Source: Schaalia radingae (lineage in GTDB: Bacteria; Actinomycetota; Actinomycetes; Actinomycetales; Actinomycetaceae). From it: 64,000 nt of DNA. The notes below the pieces were generated by a model. The model was not told the origin of the DNA and ran no database searches. It worked only from the letters and a program-made list of their open reading frames with translations. The stretch lies in NCBI RefSeq assembly GCF_900106055.1, contig NZ_LT629792.1, forward strand, positions 124,001-188,000. Reading direction: 5' to 3'. Position numbers and translations under genes: made by a program. Shown here piece by piece: positions 9,180-18,639 of this stretch (its first letter is position 1; each line of letters opens with the position of its first letter).

Positions 9180-10097
9180 TTAGCCGGCGTCGACCACGGG
9201 CGTGAACTGCTGCCAGATGACGCGCGCCGTGTCAGCACTGGATCCTGCCCACACGTGAGTGATGCGGATTGTGCCTGGCCACGTTGCATCGCTGCCTGAA
9301 ATCGTAAAGGTAGCGATCCACATGTTCGCGCCGCCCTCACAGATCTCGATGCGACTGACCCGGCACGACTCGCCCGGACGAATCGGCACATCACGCAGCT
9401 CTAAGCGATCGTGTCCCTCATGGTCAATAATGCGGGCACCTTCCGCCTCATACGTGCCAAGCTCCTTGAAGTTGAGGCTGGCCCACGCGCGGATCAGACT
9501 CTTTTGCCGAGGCCGTATCGTCGCTGCGGAGTCAACGGTGGGCGGGTCACCCTCGTCAATCGGGGATGCGCAACCAGAACCTGGTGAGGACTCAAAACCT
9601 GAGCCGGATACGGATGCGAAACCTGGGCCCGGCTCGGGGGCTCGACCATCGCGGTACGCTTCTGCCGCGCCGCGCGCGTGAGTGTCAGCCAGCTCGTTGA
9701 GGTCATGTCCGGCGTGGCCGCGCACCCACGCGAAGTGTGCATCGCGTGAGGCGATGAGCCGGTCAATCTCCTGAATGACCTCGAGGTTCGCGATCGGCTT
9801 CTTGTCGGCTTTCTGCCACCCCTTCTTCTTCCACGACGGTGCCCACTTGGTGATGACGTTAATGGCGTACTGTGAATCAGCCAGGATTTCCAGGCGTCTG
9901 CCGCGCAGCTCATCCGTGTCGGTTGCGCGCAGGAGCTCCAACACGGCGGTCAGCTCGCCCAGGTTGTTCGTTCCTGACGGCCAGCCACCGGCATCCCAGT
10001 GGTCACGGTCCACGACCCACGCCCATCCGGCAGGTCCTGGATTTCCAAGCGATGAGCCGTCGACGGCAGCGCGGATCGGATCTGACGATTCACTCAT
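9180..10097 (-). CDS. rnhA: ribonuclease HI with long C-terminal extension
   Basis: A 305-residue protein whose first 145 residues are RNase HI, the endonuclease that cuts RNA in RNA-DNA hybrids. The catalytic acids are Asp13 (AAVDGS), Glu48 (NLGELTA), Asp74 (LADSQYA) and Asp138 (NELADTHA). The basic handle-like stretch KWAPSWKKKGWQKADKK is also present. About 160 further residues follow: a Pro/Gly/Ser linker and then a folded-looking, Trp-containing segment that I do not recognise. The start is chosen at ATG 10097 behind AGGTGGGA, which overlaps the end of the oligopeptidase gene by eight bases. A longer reading frame upstream runs through that gene and is not needed. Confidence 0.85.
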   Translation of the reverse strand: MSESSDPIRAAVDGSSLGNPGPAGWAWVVDRDHWDAGGWPSGTNNLGELTAVLELLRATDTDELRGRRLEILADSQYAINVITKWAPSWKKKGWQKADKKPIANLEVIQEIDRLIASRDAHFAWVRGHAGHDLNELADTHARGAAEAYRDGRAPEPGPGFASVSGSGFESSPGSGCASPIDEGDPPTVDSAATIRPRQKSLIRAWASLNFKELGTYEAEGARIIDHEGHDRLELRDVPIRPGESCRVSRIEICEGGANMWIATFTISGSDATWPGTIRITHVWAGSSADTARVIWQQFTPVVDAG

Positions 10098-12555
10098 TGA
10101 TTCCCACCTGACTGAGGGCGAAAGCGAACTCTTCGGCGCGGGAGGCCCAATGCCCGTAACGTCCGGACGGGCCGCGGTGTCCGGCAACCATCTGGGTGCG
10201 CATGATGATCGGGCGCTCAGTCGGGTCGCTCTGACCGGCAAATGTGGTTGTGACGGCTGCACTGCCCAGCTCAGATGCACGGCCCGCCGCTGTCGTATTG
10301 CCCGCAGTGGCCTGGCGCAGGCGCTGCACCCACTTCAGCGGCTCACCGAAGAGCACGCGCGTGTCGTTAATGCTGGTGGAGGCCATAATCGCGGGATACT
10401 CCACGCCGTCGGCAACATTTTCATACGGCGAATACGACTTCATAACGGTGTAGATTTCGCGATCTTCAATCGGATTGCCCCACTCTTCCCATTCACCGAC
10501 AGTCAGCGGCAACGAGGGATCAAGGATCGAGGTCAGTGCGTCAACGAACGGCACGCCGGCCAAGATCACCCGGAACAGGTCAGGTGCCATATTCGTCACC
10601 GCACCCATGAGCAGGCCGCCAGCCGAACGTCCCTCCGCGATCAGGCGGTGTGGCGCTACCCACCCGGCGTCGACAAGGAAGCGCCCCACGTCGATGAAAT
10701 CGGTGAACGTATGGGTTTTCACCTCGCGCCGGCCATCCTCGTACCACCAGCGCCCCATCTCACCGCCGCCACGAATATGAGCGAGGGCGAACACGACGCC
10801 TCGCTGAATGGCCGGCAGGCGCAGCACGGAAAACTCCGGGTCGTTGGAAATCTCATACGAGCCGTAGCCGTACAGCCAGCCTGCTGCACGTCCATCGCAC
10901 GCAGCGTCGCGGCGGTGCACCAGTGTGACCGGGATACGGGTGTGGCCATCACGGGCCGTGACCCACACGCGCTCTTCCACATAGCCGGCGCGCTGCTCGG
11001 CATCCCACCCGGGCACTGCTTTTTCACGCAGGACGTGTGCGGATCCGTCACGAGGATCCACGGCGACCGTGCGAGGCGGCTGCGTGATCGACTGGCATTC
11101 AACCAGGATCAGCCGGTCGTGCCAGTCCAGTTGACCCACAGTGTTCATCGTGAGGACCGCACCGTTATCGTGAGCGCCGGGCAGAACCGCGCGGGGCTCG
11201 GACCAGATTTGCGCGTAGTCGGGACGATGTTGACGCGCACTCGCAGCGGCGGCTTCGGGCGTGGTGGGAGCGGTGCGCGTCATGTAGTCCAGCCAGGTCT
11301 GGCCATCGCGACGCATCGAGATCACGCACATCGACTCATACGCCTCCACATCCAGCAGGCGCGGTCCCTGGCTGTCAGCCTCGATCAGCGTGTGCCACGT
11401 CGAATAATCCACCGATTCGGCAGCGCCTCCCTCGTCCCTGACCTGCGGAAGCGGTGCGATGGCGAGGCTGCCTTCGCGACTGTCGGCGGTGTGGATCAAC
11501 AGGAGGTGATCGCCGGCCGGTTCTGCGCTGACCAGGACGCCCGGCCTGCGGCCTGTGACGCTGACCGGCATGTGGTGCGGCTGGAGGGTCGGCCACAGCC
11601 ATACCTCGCTGGTGGACGTCGAAGCCGACGTAATCACCACCCAGTTCGGGTCACGTGCCTGCTCAAAGTAGACTTCGAAACGCTCATCCGGCTCGTCAAG
11701 GAGGCGGCGGTCGTGCGCTGGATCCTCACCTACGACGTGCAGCCACACCTGGCATGCGCGCCAGGCATCGTCGACCCGCGTGTACAGCACCGACGCTGAA
11801 TCAGCTGACCATGCCACGCCGTACCCAACGTTCGTGACCTGCTCATCGACCGTGCGCCCGGAGGCAATATCCGTGACCACCAGCGTGTAGCGCTCATCTC
11901 CACTCGTGTCCTTGAGCCACGCCACGCGCGTACCGTCCGGGCTGGGCGCCCACTCGCCCACAGAAAAGAACTCTTCGCCCGCAGCCTGAGCGTTCTCATC
12001 AATGACGGTTTCCTCACCCGGAGCGGGACGGTCGGCGTGGATCGTGGGCGGAGAAAGTGGGGCGGCGTCGACGTGCGCTGGCGATTCGTCATTGACGAGG
12101 GTGACCGGCACGCGCTGATGAGACACATACTGTGAGCCTTCTTCGGTGCGATCGAAATACCAGTACTGGCCGATGCGGATCGGTACGGTGACATCGGTTT
12201 CAACGGTGTGCGCCTTGAACTCGCTGACCAGCGTGTCGCTCAGCGCGCGCAGCGGAGCCGTGACGTGATCGGCCCACGCGTTTTCCTTTTCCACCAGGTC
12301 GATGACTGCAGGGTCGTCCGCGCAACGCAACCACTGGAAGGGATCTGCGAAGGAATCACCGTGGAAGGAACGCGGCGGATCCAATGGCCGGGACTGTGCT
12401 CGCGGCGGAACGGGTGGCTGAGCCTGCGCTCGCGGCGGAACGGGTGGCTGAGCCTGCGCTCGCGGCGGAACGGGTGGCTGAGCCTGCGCTCGCGGCGGCT
12501 GGATGCCTGCGTCGTGGTGCTGTTTGTTGTCAGATGGCGCGGAAGAGTGGTGCAT
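10090..12555 (-). CDS. ptrB: oligopeptidase B / prolyl oligopeptidase family serine peptidase (S9A)
   Basis: An 821-residue cytosolic peptidase that would cleave short peptides after basic residues. An N-terminal beta-propeller (about 90-540) precedes the alpha/beta hydrolase domain. That domain has nucleophile Ser644 in GRSAGGLLMG, the Asp731 region (TSINDTRV) and His793 (GHRGPSGR). The S9A signature RGGGEMGRWWYEDG lies upstream of Ser644. The N-terminus carries three perfect copies of a ten-residue AQAQPPVPPR repeat, encoded by a 30-bp tandem repeat. Start ATG 12555 is the first codon after the repeat-containing intergenic region; earlier in-frame codons lie inside that repeat array. Confidence 0.88.
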   Translation of the reverse strand: MHHSSAPSDNKQHHDAGIQPPRAQAQPPVPPRAQAQPPVPPRAQAQPPVPPRAQSRPLDPPRSFHGDSFADPFQWLRCADDPAVIDLVEKENAWADHVTAPLRALSDTLVSEFKAHTVETDVTVPIRIGQYWYFDRTEEGSQYVSHQRVPVTLVNDESPAHVDAAPLSPPTIHADRPAPGEETVIDENAQAAGEEFFSVGEWAPSPDGTRVAWLKDTSGDERYTLVVTDIASGRTVDEQVTNVGYGVAWSADSASVLYTRVDDAWRACQVWLHVVGEDPAHDRRLLDEPDERFEVYFEQARDPNWVVITSASTSTSEVWLWPTLQPHHMPVSVTGRRPGVLVSAEPAGDHLLLIHTADSREGSLAIAPLPQVRDEGGAAESVDYSTWHTLIEADSQGPRLLDVEAYESMCVISMRRDGQTWLDYMTRTAPTTPEAAAASARQHRPDYAQIWSEPRAVLPGAHDNGAVLTMNTVGQLDWHDRLILVECQSITQPPRTVAVDPRDGSAHVLREKAVPGWDAEQRAGYVEERVWVTARDGHTRIPVTLVHRRDAACDGRAAGWLYGYGSYEISNDPEFSVLRLPAIQRGVVFALAHIRGGGEMGRWWYEDGRREVKTHTFTDFIDVGRFLVDAGWVAPHRLIAEGRSAGGLLMGAVTNMAPDLFRVILAGVPFVDALTSILDPSLPLTVGEWEEWGNPIEDREIYTVMKSYSPYENVADGVEYPAIMASTSINDTRVLFGEPLKWVQRLRQATAGNTTAAGRASELGSAAVTTTFAGQSDPTERPIIMRTQMVAGHRGPSGRYGHWASRAEEFAFALSQVGINE
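12401..12490. repeat. 30-bp tandem repeat, three perfect copies, coding
   Basis: Three identical 30-bp units lie in tandem at 12401-12430, 12431-12460 and 12461-12490. A truncated fourth copy of about 8 bases follows. They are in frame in the oligopeptidase gene and encode AQAQPPVPPR repeats in its N-terminal proline-rich tail. Perfect identity implies recent expansion by slippage. Confidence 0.95.
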
Positions 12556-12647
12556 GGCTGTCAGTGTAGACGCTTGACAGCGCGCCGGTTCGATGCGGGC
12601 GCCAGGGCTGGAGGTGCTGCCTCGGGCCGAGCCTCGTGTCATCCGCG

Positions 12648-12888
12648 TGCACGATGCCCTAGATTTAAGCCCCCAAGGTACACAACCCCCTAGATTTAAG
12701 CCCCCAAGGTGCACAACCCCCTAAATCTGACCCTTCAGGATGCACAATCCCCTAGATCTAACGCGCCGCATTTCCGCCTCGTTTTCAAAGCTGCAGGTCG
12801 GGAGGTGTTCGGATTGTCGAGGGTGGTCCCGTCCGTTGTTTAGCTAGGGGATTGTGCAAAAAACTGCGACTTTTTAGGGGATTGTGCA
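12648..12888. repeat. intergenic 31-bp tandem / inverted repeat array
   Basis: Four direct copies of a unit beginning TGCACAAYCCCCTAGAT start at 12648, 12679, 12710 and 12741, exactly 31 bp apart. The first two units are nearly identical over all 31 bp (both end TTTAAGCCCCCAAGG). Two inverted copies of the same core (AGGGGATTGTGCA) end at 12858 and 12888. The array fills the 318-bp gap between the oligopeptidase start and the TSUP gene. The last inverted copy supplies the final codons and stop of the TSUP gene. There are no unique spacers and no CRISPR genes nearby. Confidence 0.85.
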
Positions 12889-13773
12889 CGCGCGCACTGC
12901 CATAAGAACGGCCATGCACGCGCCGAAGATCACCACGCTGATTCGCAGCACTCGCGCCGGAATCCTCACACCGATCCACGCTCCCAGCGGAGAACCAATG
13001 AGCGATCCGACCGCCACGCAGGCAGCAGCGATCCACGTGCGAGTATCGAGAGTGCCGGACAGGGGTGAAGTGACCGATAGCGTCGGATCCTGCGCCCCCG
13101 CAGCCACTGCGATGGCGACGACAATGAAGAACAACGCTGCGACAACGTTGACGATCGCTTGCAGCAGATTCTTCAGAGCGTTGTGCGTATGGATGCTGCC
13201 GGGTAGGAAAACTCCCAGAATCGCCAGGAAAATGATCCCCTGAGCAGCGGAAAAGAACCCGCCATACACTGCGCCGCACACCACCAACAGAGCCAGTACA
13301 CCCAGTCGCGCAGAGGACACGGGCAGCGCCCCCGAGCCGTCATCATGTGCGCTCACCATCCGGGCAAGGCGCGGCTGGCACGCAACCAGGACAGTCGCCA
13401 GGGCAATAAGGAACGGCACGATGAGGGTAAACGTGCTGGCAGATACGCGCAGCAACAGGCCGGCACCAATGAGCGCCCCGCCAGTGGCGCACAGCGACAG
13501 GCCACCGATGTGGCCGCGCGACAGAGTAAATGCTGACGGCGCAGAAACAGCAGCGGCGGAGTCTCCCTCGTGCATGAATGTGCGGTAGGAATAGGCGCCG
13601 GCCACTGCGCCGGGTGCCAAACCGACCGTGTTCGCCACATTGGCGCTGATCGGGGGGACGCCGAGCAGCACCATCACCGGGTAGGTGACCAGTGATCCTG
13701 ACCCGATGATCGTGTTGATCGCACCGGCCACCACCCCTGCGACGGTGACGGCGAGAAGCGCTGCAATACCCAC
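12874..13773 (-). CDS. sulfite exporter TauE/SafE family (TSUP) permease
   Basis: A 299-residue membrane protein with about eight hydrophobic segments. It has the TSUP family hallmark near the N-terminus (GAINTIIGSGSLVTYPVMVLLG) and its repeat in the second half (GAVYGGFFSAAQGIIFLAILGVF). Members move sulfur-containing or other organic anions across the membrane; this one's substrate is unknown. The C-terminal residues RACTIP and the stop codon come from one copy of the intergenic repeat, so the native C-terminus may have been altered by repeat insertion. Confidence 0.85.
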   Translation of the reverse strand: MGIAALLAVTVAGVVAGAINTIIGSGSLVTYPVMVLLGVPPISANVANTVGLAPGAVAGAYSYRTFMHEGDSAAAVSAPSAFTLSRGHIGGLSLCATGGALIGAGLLLRVSASTFTLIVPFLIALATVLVACQPRLARMVSAHDDGSGALPVSSARLGVLALLVVCGAVYGGFFSAAQGIIFLAILGVFLPGSIHTHNALKNLLQAIVNVVAALFFIVVAIAVAAGAQDPTLSVTSPLSGTLDTRTWIAAACVAVGSLIGSPLGAWIGVRIPARVLRISVVIFGACMAVLMAVRACTIP

Positions 13774-13817
13774 AAGACCTGACCTGCCCTGACTGCTGAC
13801 CTGACCACCCGCCCAGC

Positions 13818-15572
13818 TCAGCGCATGGTCAGAGCGCGATACCGGTTGACGGCAGCACCGATGTCAATGGGACGCGGCCGCACCAGGAACGCCGGCCACG
13901 GCCTGCCTCGATCCTTCGTCAACACGTCCAGGCTTTGCTCACCGATCATCTCGTCGAGGCGCTCCAGCTCCTGATCGATGGAGTGCTCACCGTCTGCGAG
14001 GTCATCCAGCACGGTGCGCAACGCCCACGCGATCGCTTCAGTCTGGCCCGCATCCACAATCTGCTCCACGTCGGACACGTCCACGGTGTGTCGGTCCAGT
14101 GTGATCGTATCGAGGCCCGCCGACTTGGTCTTCGGCTTGCCGCGACCCGAATTGCCTCGATCCCGCATGAGCACACGCGGCCTGCCCACCGGAAAGTCCT
14201 CCTCATCTGTGCGTTCGCGCGGCATCTCCGCCACCACCGCACGAGCCTGGTCGGTGACATCCCGGCACTGATATGTGTCCATCATCAGCACGCAGTCCGC
14301 GATGTCGAGGTAGTCACCTGACCCACCCATGACCATCAGCGTGGAGACGTGGCGCTGATCAAAAAGGGCGCGCACGCGGTCCACCAGCGGCGTGATCGGT
14401 TCACGTTCGGCCGCAACAAGGCGACGCATGCGCGCATCACGGATCAGCAGGTTCGTCGCTGACGTGTCCTCATCCAGCATGAGCAGTGGACTGCCCAATT
14501 CGACCGCCTCCACGATGGCTGCGGCCTGGGAGGTTGAACCGGAGGCATTCTGCGTGGAAAAGTCACTGGTATCCGCACCGCCCGGCAGATGCGCGATGAA
14601 GGCGGAGACATCTACGCCCGTCACCGGGCGCCCATCAGCTGCACGCACTTTCATTGCCGAGGGCGTCGTCGCCACCAATTGCCTGCCATCTGCAGGAACA
14701 TGGGCGTATACCGAGCGTTGAATCGCGGCGAGCAGGGTGGATTTACCGTGATAGCCACCGCCCACAATGACGGTCACGCCCGGCTCGAGCGCCATGCCGG
14801 ACACCTCGCCGGCGTGAGGCAAGGTCACTGTGCGGCGCAGTGATTCCGGTGAGCTGAATGGAACGGCGTCCTCCATCGGCAGGTCGGAAACGCCGGACCT
14901 GCGCGCCAGAATCGCATCATCAGCCACGAATGTGACCCAGTTGTTGTCGACCAGGGCCTGCTGAAGAGCCTGGTAATCCTCGTAGGTGTGAACGTGTTGA
15001 TGCAGTTCGTCGAGGTGCCGGTCGGCCTGGTCAGAGACAAAGTCGAAGGTTTCCACCACGATGTCTGGCACGTCCTGGTCAAAGATCCGGGCGGCTGTCA
15101 GACCCTGAATGGTGCGCCCACGTGCCGGCATGTGGACCTGGAATCGCAGCTCAACCCGGTCAGGCATCACGGTGCAGGCTGAGCGCTCCAGGATTTCCTG
15201 CCCGGTGCGTGCGACCTGGACAGGGGAGCCATGACCGGCCCCTCCGGATCCTTGGCCGGACATTTTTCGGATCGCGTGGCTAAAAGAGCGCAGCAGGAAG
15301 TCGGCGCTGGCGACGCGTTGGGTGTGAGTGGACAGGCAGTCGTCAGGGATCCCCATTGTCTGTGGTGAGGCAATCACGCGCACAGCCGATGGCGGTGCGT
15401 ACGGGTCGGACTGGACGCGGTCAATGGCGATGGAAAAGTCGCCGTAATCCCAGTCTCCGGTTGCTGACTTGTAGGAGCCGTAGCTTTTTCCGTCCAGGCG
15501 GCGCAGCAGTTCAATCAGGTCTCGATCGGTGCCGGAACGACGTCGGATAGGAGTATGGGGTCGAGGAGTCAT
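13818..15572 (-). CDS. ABC-class ATPase, COG3044 / PF09818 type
   Basis: A 584-residue soluble protein of the 'predicted ATPase of the ABC class' family. Walker A GGGYHGKST is at 271-279. A signature-like STQNASGSTSQAA is at about 339-351 and Walker B LLMLDED at 363-369. The N-terminal 250 residues form the family's own domain (LLRRLDGKSYGSYKS at the start). The C-terminal third contains a Gly/Arg/Lys-rich patch (RGNSGRGKPKTKSAG), suggesting nucleic-acid binding. A trypanosome relative takes part in RNA editing, but the bacterial role is not established. It appears monocistronic. Confidence 0.85.
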   Translation of the reverse strand: MTPRPHTPIRRRSGTDRDLIELLRRLDGKSYGSYKSATGDWDYGDFSIAIDRVQSDPYAPPSAVRVIASPQTMGIPDDCLSTHTQRVASADFLLRSFSHAIRKMSGQGSGGAGHGSPVQVARTGQEILERSACTVMPDRVELRFQVHMPARGRTIQGLTAARIFDQDVPDIVVETFDFVSDQADRHLDELHQHVHTYEDYQALQQALVDNNWVTFVADDAILARRSGVSDLPMEDAVPFSSPESLRRTVTLPHAGEVSGMALEPGVTVIVGGGYHGKSTLLAAIQRSVYAHVPADGRQLVATTPSAMKVRAADGRPVTGVDVSAFIAHLPGGADTSDFSTQNASGSTSQAAAIVEAVELGSPLLMLDEDTSATNLLIRDARMRRLVAAEREPITPLVDRVRALFDQRHVSTLMVMGGSGDYLDIADCVLMMDTYQCRDVTDQARAVVAEMPRERTDEEDFPVGRPRVLMRDRGNSGRGKPKTKSAGLDTITLDRHTVDVSDVEQIVDAGQTEAIAWALRTVLDDLADGEHSIDQELERLDEMIGEQSLDVLTKDRGRPWPAFLVRPRPIDIGAAVNRYRALTMR

Positions 15573-15630
15573 GATCCCAGCCTACGGCTTCACGCGTCCG
15601 GACACGAACGTCAGCTGCGCCGGGTTTGTC

Positions 15631-15727
15631 ACCATCGGCTGCTTTGGCGGCAGTCTCAGGCCAGCCGCGCATGGGTGCCACCACCGGCCGATCTGGCGGC
15701 AATATCAGGCCAGCCGCGCATGGGACC
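15631..15727. repeat. imperfect direct repeat of about 48 bp, two copies
   Basis: Two adjacent copies (from about 15631 and 15682) share GGCGGCARTMTCAGGCCAGC followed by CGCGCATGGG. They sit in the gap between the start of the ATPase gene (15572) and the end of the DUF4190-like gene (15740). No promoter or terminator role is evident. Confidence 0.75.
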
Positions 15728-15739
15728 CCTCGTCGATGC

Positions 15740-16363
15740 CTAAACCTGTGGATCCGTCATCGCGACGACTATGGCCAGCACCACGCAGACGATACCGAGC
15801 AGGATGTAGATGACGGTGACCGCAATTGAGATACCGCGCGCAATGCGGGCACGTGACATCGCCTGAAGCGGCAGACCTGCCCTGCGTCCCTTGTTGATCA
15901 TCGACTGGCTCCAGATCCACATCGGCACCGACAGCAGTATGCCCAGCGTGAAGAACGAGACGATGGAAAGGATCAGCGCCACCAGCCCGTTCGACTCAAT
16001 TTCCGTGTAGACCTGCTGGGAGGAATGCTCATTCCAGTAAGGTCCCTGCGGGCCGTCAGTTTGCTGCTGAGGCGTCCACGGTGAGTACTGGCCCTGGGGC
16101 GTGCCTCCCGATCGCGGATGCGTGTCCGGTGCGCCGTAGCGGGGAGCCGAACTTTGCCACGATGACGGTGAAGCCGTTGCGGATCCTGCTGAGTCTCCGG
16201 ACCCGGAACTGCCGGCTGACTCGTATGGGCCGGCGTTGGTCTGACGGGTAGTTGATGTATCGGAGGCGTGGGACTGTGAAGCGGATGAGGCCTCATCGGT
16301 CTCAGCATCAGGTGCGAAACGTTTCGAGTCATTGTCATCGGTGGCGTATTGATACATCGGCAC
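15740..16363 (-). CDS. membrane protein with long low-complexity N-terminus (DUF4190-like)
   Basis: A 207-residue protein. The first about 120 residues are Ser/Gly/Thr/Gln-rich and probably disordered. They are followed by two membrane helices (about 125-150 and 180-203) linked by a basic loop (SMINKGRRAGLPLQAMSRARIARGISIA). This resembles DUF4190-type actinobacterial membrane proteins. The GTG at 16363 is six bases after AAGGAGG; an ATG two codons later is an alternative. No function can be assigned. It is transcribed in the same direction as, and just downstream of, the nrdE terminator. Confidence 0.75.
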   Translation of the reverse strand: MPMYQYATDDNDSKRFAPDAETDEASSASQSHASDTSTTRQTNAGPYESAGSSGSGDSAGSATASPSSWQSSAPRYGAPDTHPRSGGTPQGQYSPWTPQQQTDGPQGPYWNEHSSQQVYTEIESNGLVALILSIVSFFTLGILLSVPMWIWSQSMINKGRRAGLPLQAMSRARIARGISIAVTVIYILLGIVCVVLAIVVAMTDPQV

Positions 16364-16401
16364 GGCAAACCTCCTTAGGCTCACGATCATTGTAAAACAT
16401 G

Positions 16402-16441
16402 GGTCGCCCTCGTCGAAGGTGAAAAATCGACGAGGGCGACC
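16402..16441 (-). terminator. strong hairpin terminator downstream of nrdE
   Basis: A perfect 15-bp inverted repeat (GGTCGCCCTCGTCGA at 16402-16416 with its complement at 16427-16441) around a 10-base loop sits 45 bases after the nrdE stop. The T-tract beyond it is weak (CATGTTTTACA), but stem stability is very high. Confidence 0.85.
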
Positions 16442-16485
16442 GCAGGTGCCTCAAAGAGCCGAGGAACTGAAAGCCTGGCGCATGC

Positions 16486-18639
16486 CTACAACATGCAGGA
16501 AACGCAGCCTTCGACTTCGGTGCCTTCCAGAGCCTGTTGACGGATCCGCATGTAATACATGGTCTTGATGCCCTTGCGCCACGCACGAATGTAGGACTTG
16601 TTGACGTCACGTGAGGTCACGGTGTTCGGGTAGAACAGTGTCAGCGACAGTCCCTGGTCAACGTGCTGCGTGGCAACCGCGTAGGTGTCAATGATCTTTT
16701 CAGGGCCGATTTCGTAGGCATCCTCGTAGTACTCAACGTTGTCGTTGGTCATGTAGGGCGCCGGGTAGTACACGCGGCCGATCTTGCCTTCCTTGCGGAT
16801 CTCGATCTTGGAGACGATCGGGTGGATCGACGAGGTCGCGTTGTTGATGTAGCTGATCGACCCGGTGGGAGGAACGGCCTGCAGGTTCTGGTTGTACATG
16901 CCGTACTTCGCCACGTCCGCTGCCAGTGCCTTCCAGTCTTCCTGGGTCGGAATGTGGATCGAGGATTTGGCGAGCAGTTCACGGCACTTATCCGTTGTCG
17001 GCTCCCACGTGCCGTTGATGTACTTGTCGAAGTACGTGCCACTGGCGTAGTCGGAATCTTCAAAGCCGACGAACTTTTCACCGCGTTCGCGCGCAATCAT
17101 GCACGACGCCTTGATCGCCTCAAACGCCACGGCCAGAAAGTACATGTTCGTGAAGTCGAGTGCTTCTTCGGAGCCGTAGTGCACGCGTTCGCGCGCAAGG
17201 TATCCGTGCAGGTTCATCTGTCCCAGACCGATCGCGTGGCTCATGGCGTTGCCGCGCGCAATGGAGGGCACGGACTGGATATTGGACAGGTCGGACACTG
17301 CCGTCAGGCCACGAACCGCCGTCTCGATGGTTTGCGAGAAGTTGGGCGAATCCATCGTCTTGGCAATGTTCAGGGATCCGAGGTTACACGAAATATCCTT
17401 GCCCACGTGCGAATACGTCAGATCTTCGTTGAACTCGGAGGCTTCGGAGACCTGCAGGATTTCCGAGCACAGGTTCGACATCGTGATGCGGCCCTTGATC
17501 GGGTTGGCGCGGTTGACGGTGTCTTCGAAGACGATGTACGGGTAGCCGGATTCGAACTGGATTTCAGCCAGTGTCTGGAAGAAGCGGCGGGCGTTGATCT
17601 TCTTCTTGTGGATACGCCCGTCATCGACCATTTCGCGGTACTTCTCGGTCACGGAAATTTCGCTGAACGGCTTGCCGTAGACGCGTTCGACGTCGTAGGG
17701 GCTGAACAGGTACATATCCTCGTTGGCGCGCGCGAGTTCGAACGTAATATCCGGGATGACGACACCCAGGGAGAGCGTCTTGATACGGATCTTCTCGTCC
17801 GCGTTCTCACGCTTCGTGTCCAGGAAGGACATGATGTCCGGGTGATGGGCGTGCAGGTAGACGGCTCCCGCGCCCTGGCGCGCACCCAGCTGGTTCGCAT
17901 AGGAGAACGAATCTTCCAGCAGTTTCATCACGGGAACAACACCGCTGGACTGATGCTCGATGCGTTTGATCGGTGCGCCCGCTTCGCGCAGGTTCGTCAG
18001 TGACAGTGCCACGCCGCCACCACGCTTGGACAGCTGCAAAGCGGAGTTCACGCCTCGGGCGATGGACTCCATGTTGTCTTCGACGCGGATCAGGAAGCAG
18101 GAGACCAGTTCGCCGCGCGCACGCTTACCCGCGTTGAGGAAGGTGGGTGTGGCCGGCTGGAAACGTCCTGACATGATCTCGTCGATGAGCTTGCGTGCCA
18201 GTTCGATGTCGCCGCGCGCCAGGTACATTGCCACGATGACAACGCGATCCTCGAAGCGTTCCAGGTACCGTTTGCCGTCGAATGTTTTCAGCGTGTACGA
18301 CGTGTAGTACTTGAATGCGCCCAGGAACGTTTGAAAGCGGAACTTGTAGGCGTAGGCCTGCTTGTACAGGTCCTTGATGTCCTGAGGCTCGTACTGCTCG
18401 AGCACGTCGCCCTCGTAGTAGCCTTCGCGCACCAGGTACTCGAGTTTTTCTTCGAGGTCGTGGAAGAACACGGTGTTCTTGTTGACGTGCTGGAGAAAGT
18501 ACTGGCGAGCCGCCTGACGGTCCGCTTCGAACTGAATCTTGCCGTTCTCGTCATACAGGTTGAGCTGGGCATTCAGCGCATGGTAGTCGAGGTCAGTGCT
18601 CAACTCTTCTGGGCCGGTGTCGGTGAGATTTTCGACCAA
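16486..18639 (-). CDS. nrdE: class Ib ribonucleotide reductase, alpha subunit NrdE
   Basis: A 717-residue catalytic subunit that reduces ribonucleoside diphosphates to deoxy forms with a radical delivered by NrdF. Family landmarks are [14 protein letters not shown], the substrate cysteine in [24 protein letters not shown], the NLCSEIL active-site loop, [18 protein letters not shown], and the terminal redox pair in EGCVSCML. Its length is normal for NrdE. It overlaps nrdI by 40 bases, so translation is coupled. nrdF, the radical subunit, is not in the window and must be encoded elsewhere. Confidence 0.97.
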   Translation of the reverse strand: MVENLTDTGPEELSTDLDYHALNAQLNLYDENGKIQFEADRQAARQYFLQHVNKNTVFFHDLEEKLEYLVREGYYEGDVLEQYEPQDIKDLYKQAYAYKFRFQTFLGAFKYYTSYTLKTFDGKRYLERFEDRVVIVAMYLARGDIELARKLIDEIMSGRFQPATPTFLNAGKRARGELVSCFLIRVEDNMESIARGVNSALQLSKRGGGVALSLTNLREAGAPIKRIEHQSSGVVPVMKLLEDSFSYANQLGARQGAGAVYLHAHHPDIMSFLDTKRENADEKIRIKTLSLGVVIPDITFELARANEDMYLFSPYDVERVYGKPFSEISVTEKYREMVDDGRIHKKKINARRFFQTLAEIQFESGYPYIVFEDTVNRANPIKGRITMSNLCSEILQVSEASEFNEDLTYSHVGKDISCNLGSLNIAKTMDSPNFSQTIETAVRGLTAVSDLSNIQSVPSIARGNAMSHAIGLGQMNLHGYLARERVHYGSEEALDFTNMYFLAVAFEAIKASCMIARERGEKFVGFEDSDYASGTYFDKYINGTWEPTTDKCRELLAKSSIHIPTQEDWKALAADVAKYGMYNQNLQAVPPTGSISYINNATSSIHPIVSKIEIRKEGKIGRVYYPAPYMTNDNVEYYEDAYEIGPEKIIDTYAVATQHVDQGLSLTLFYPNTVTSRDVNKSYIRAWRKGIKTMYYMRIRQQALEGTEVEGCVSCML

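Noticed and set aside
9775..11799. Long plus-strand open frame (674 codons) opposite the oligopeptidase and RNase HI genes
   Set aside because: It lies antisense to two genes with complete catalytic motifs. Its protein is rich in Arg/His/Ala as expected for a high-GC shadow frame, and it has no recognisable domain.
12648..12888. CRISPR array
   Set aside because: The 31-bp units abut without unique spacers, some are inverted, and they degrade gradually, which is not the structure of a CRISPR array.
16663..18003. 446-codon plus-strand frame opposite nrdE
   Set aside because: It is a mirror of the highly conserved NrdE coding sequence, with no ribosome binding site or domain.
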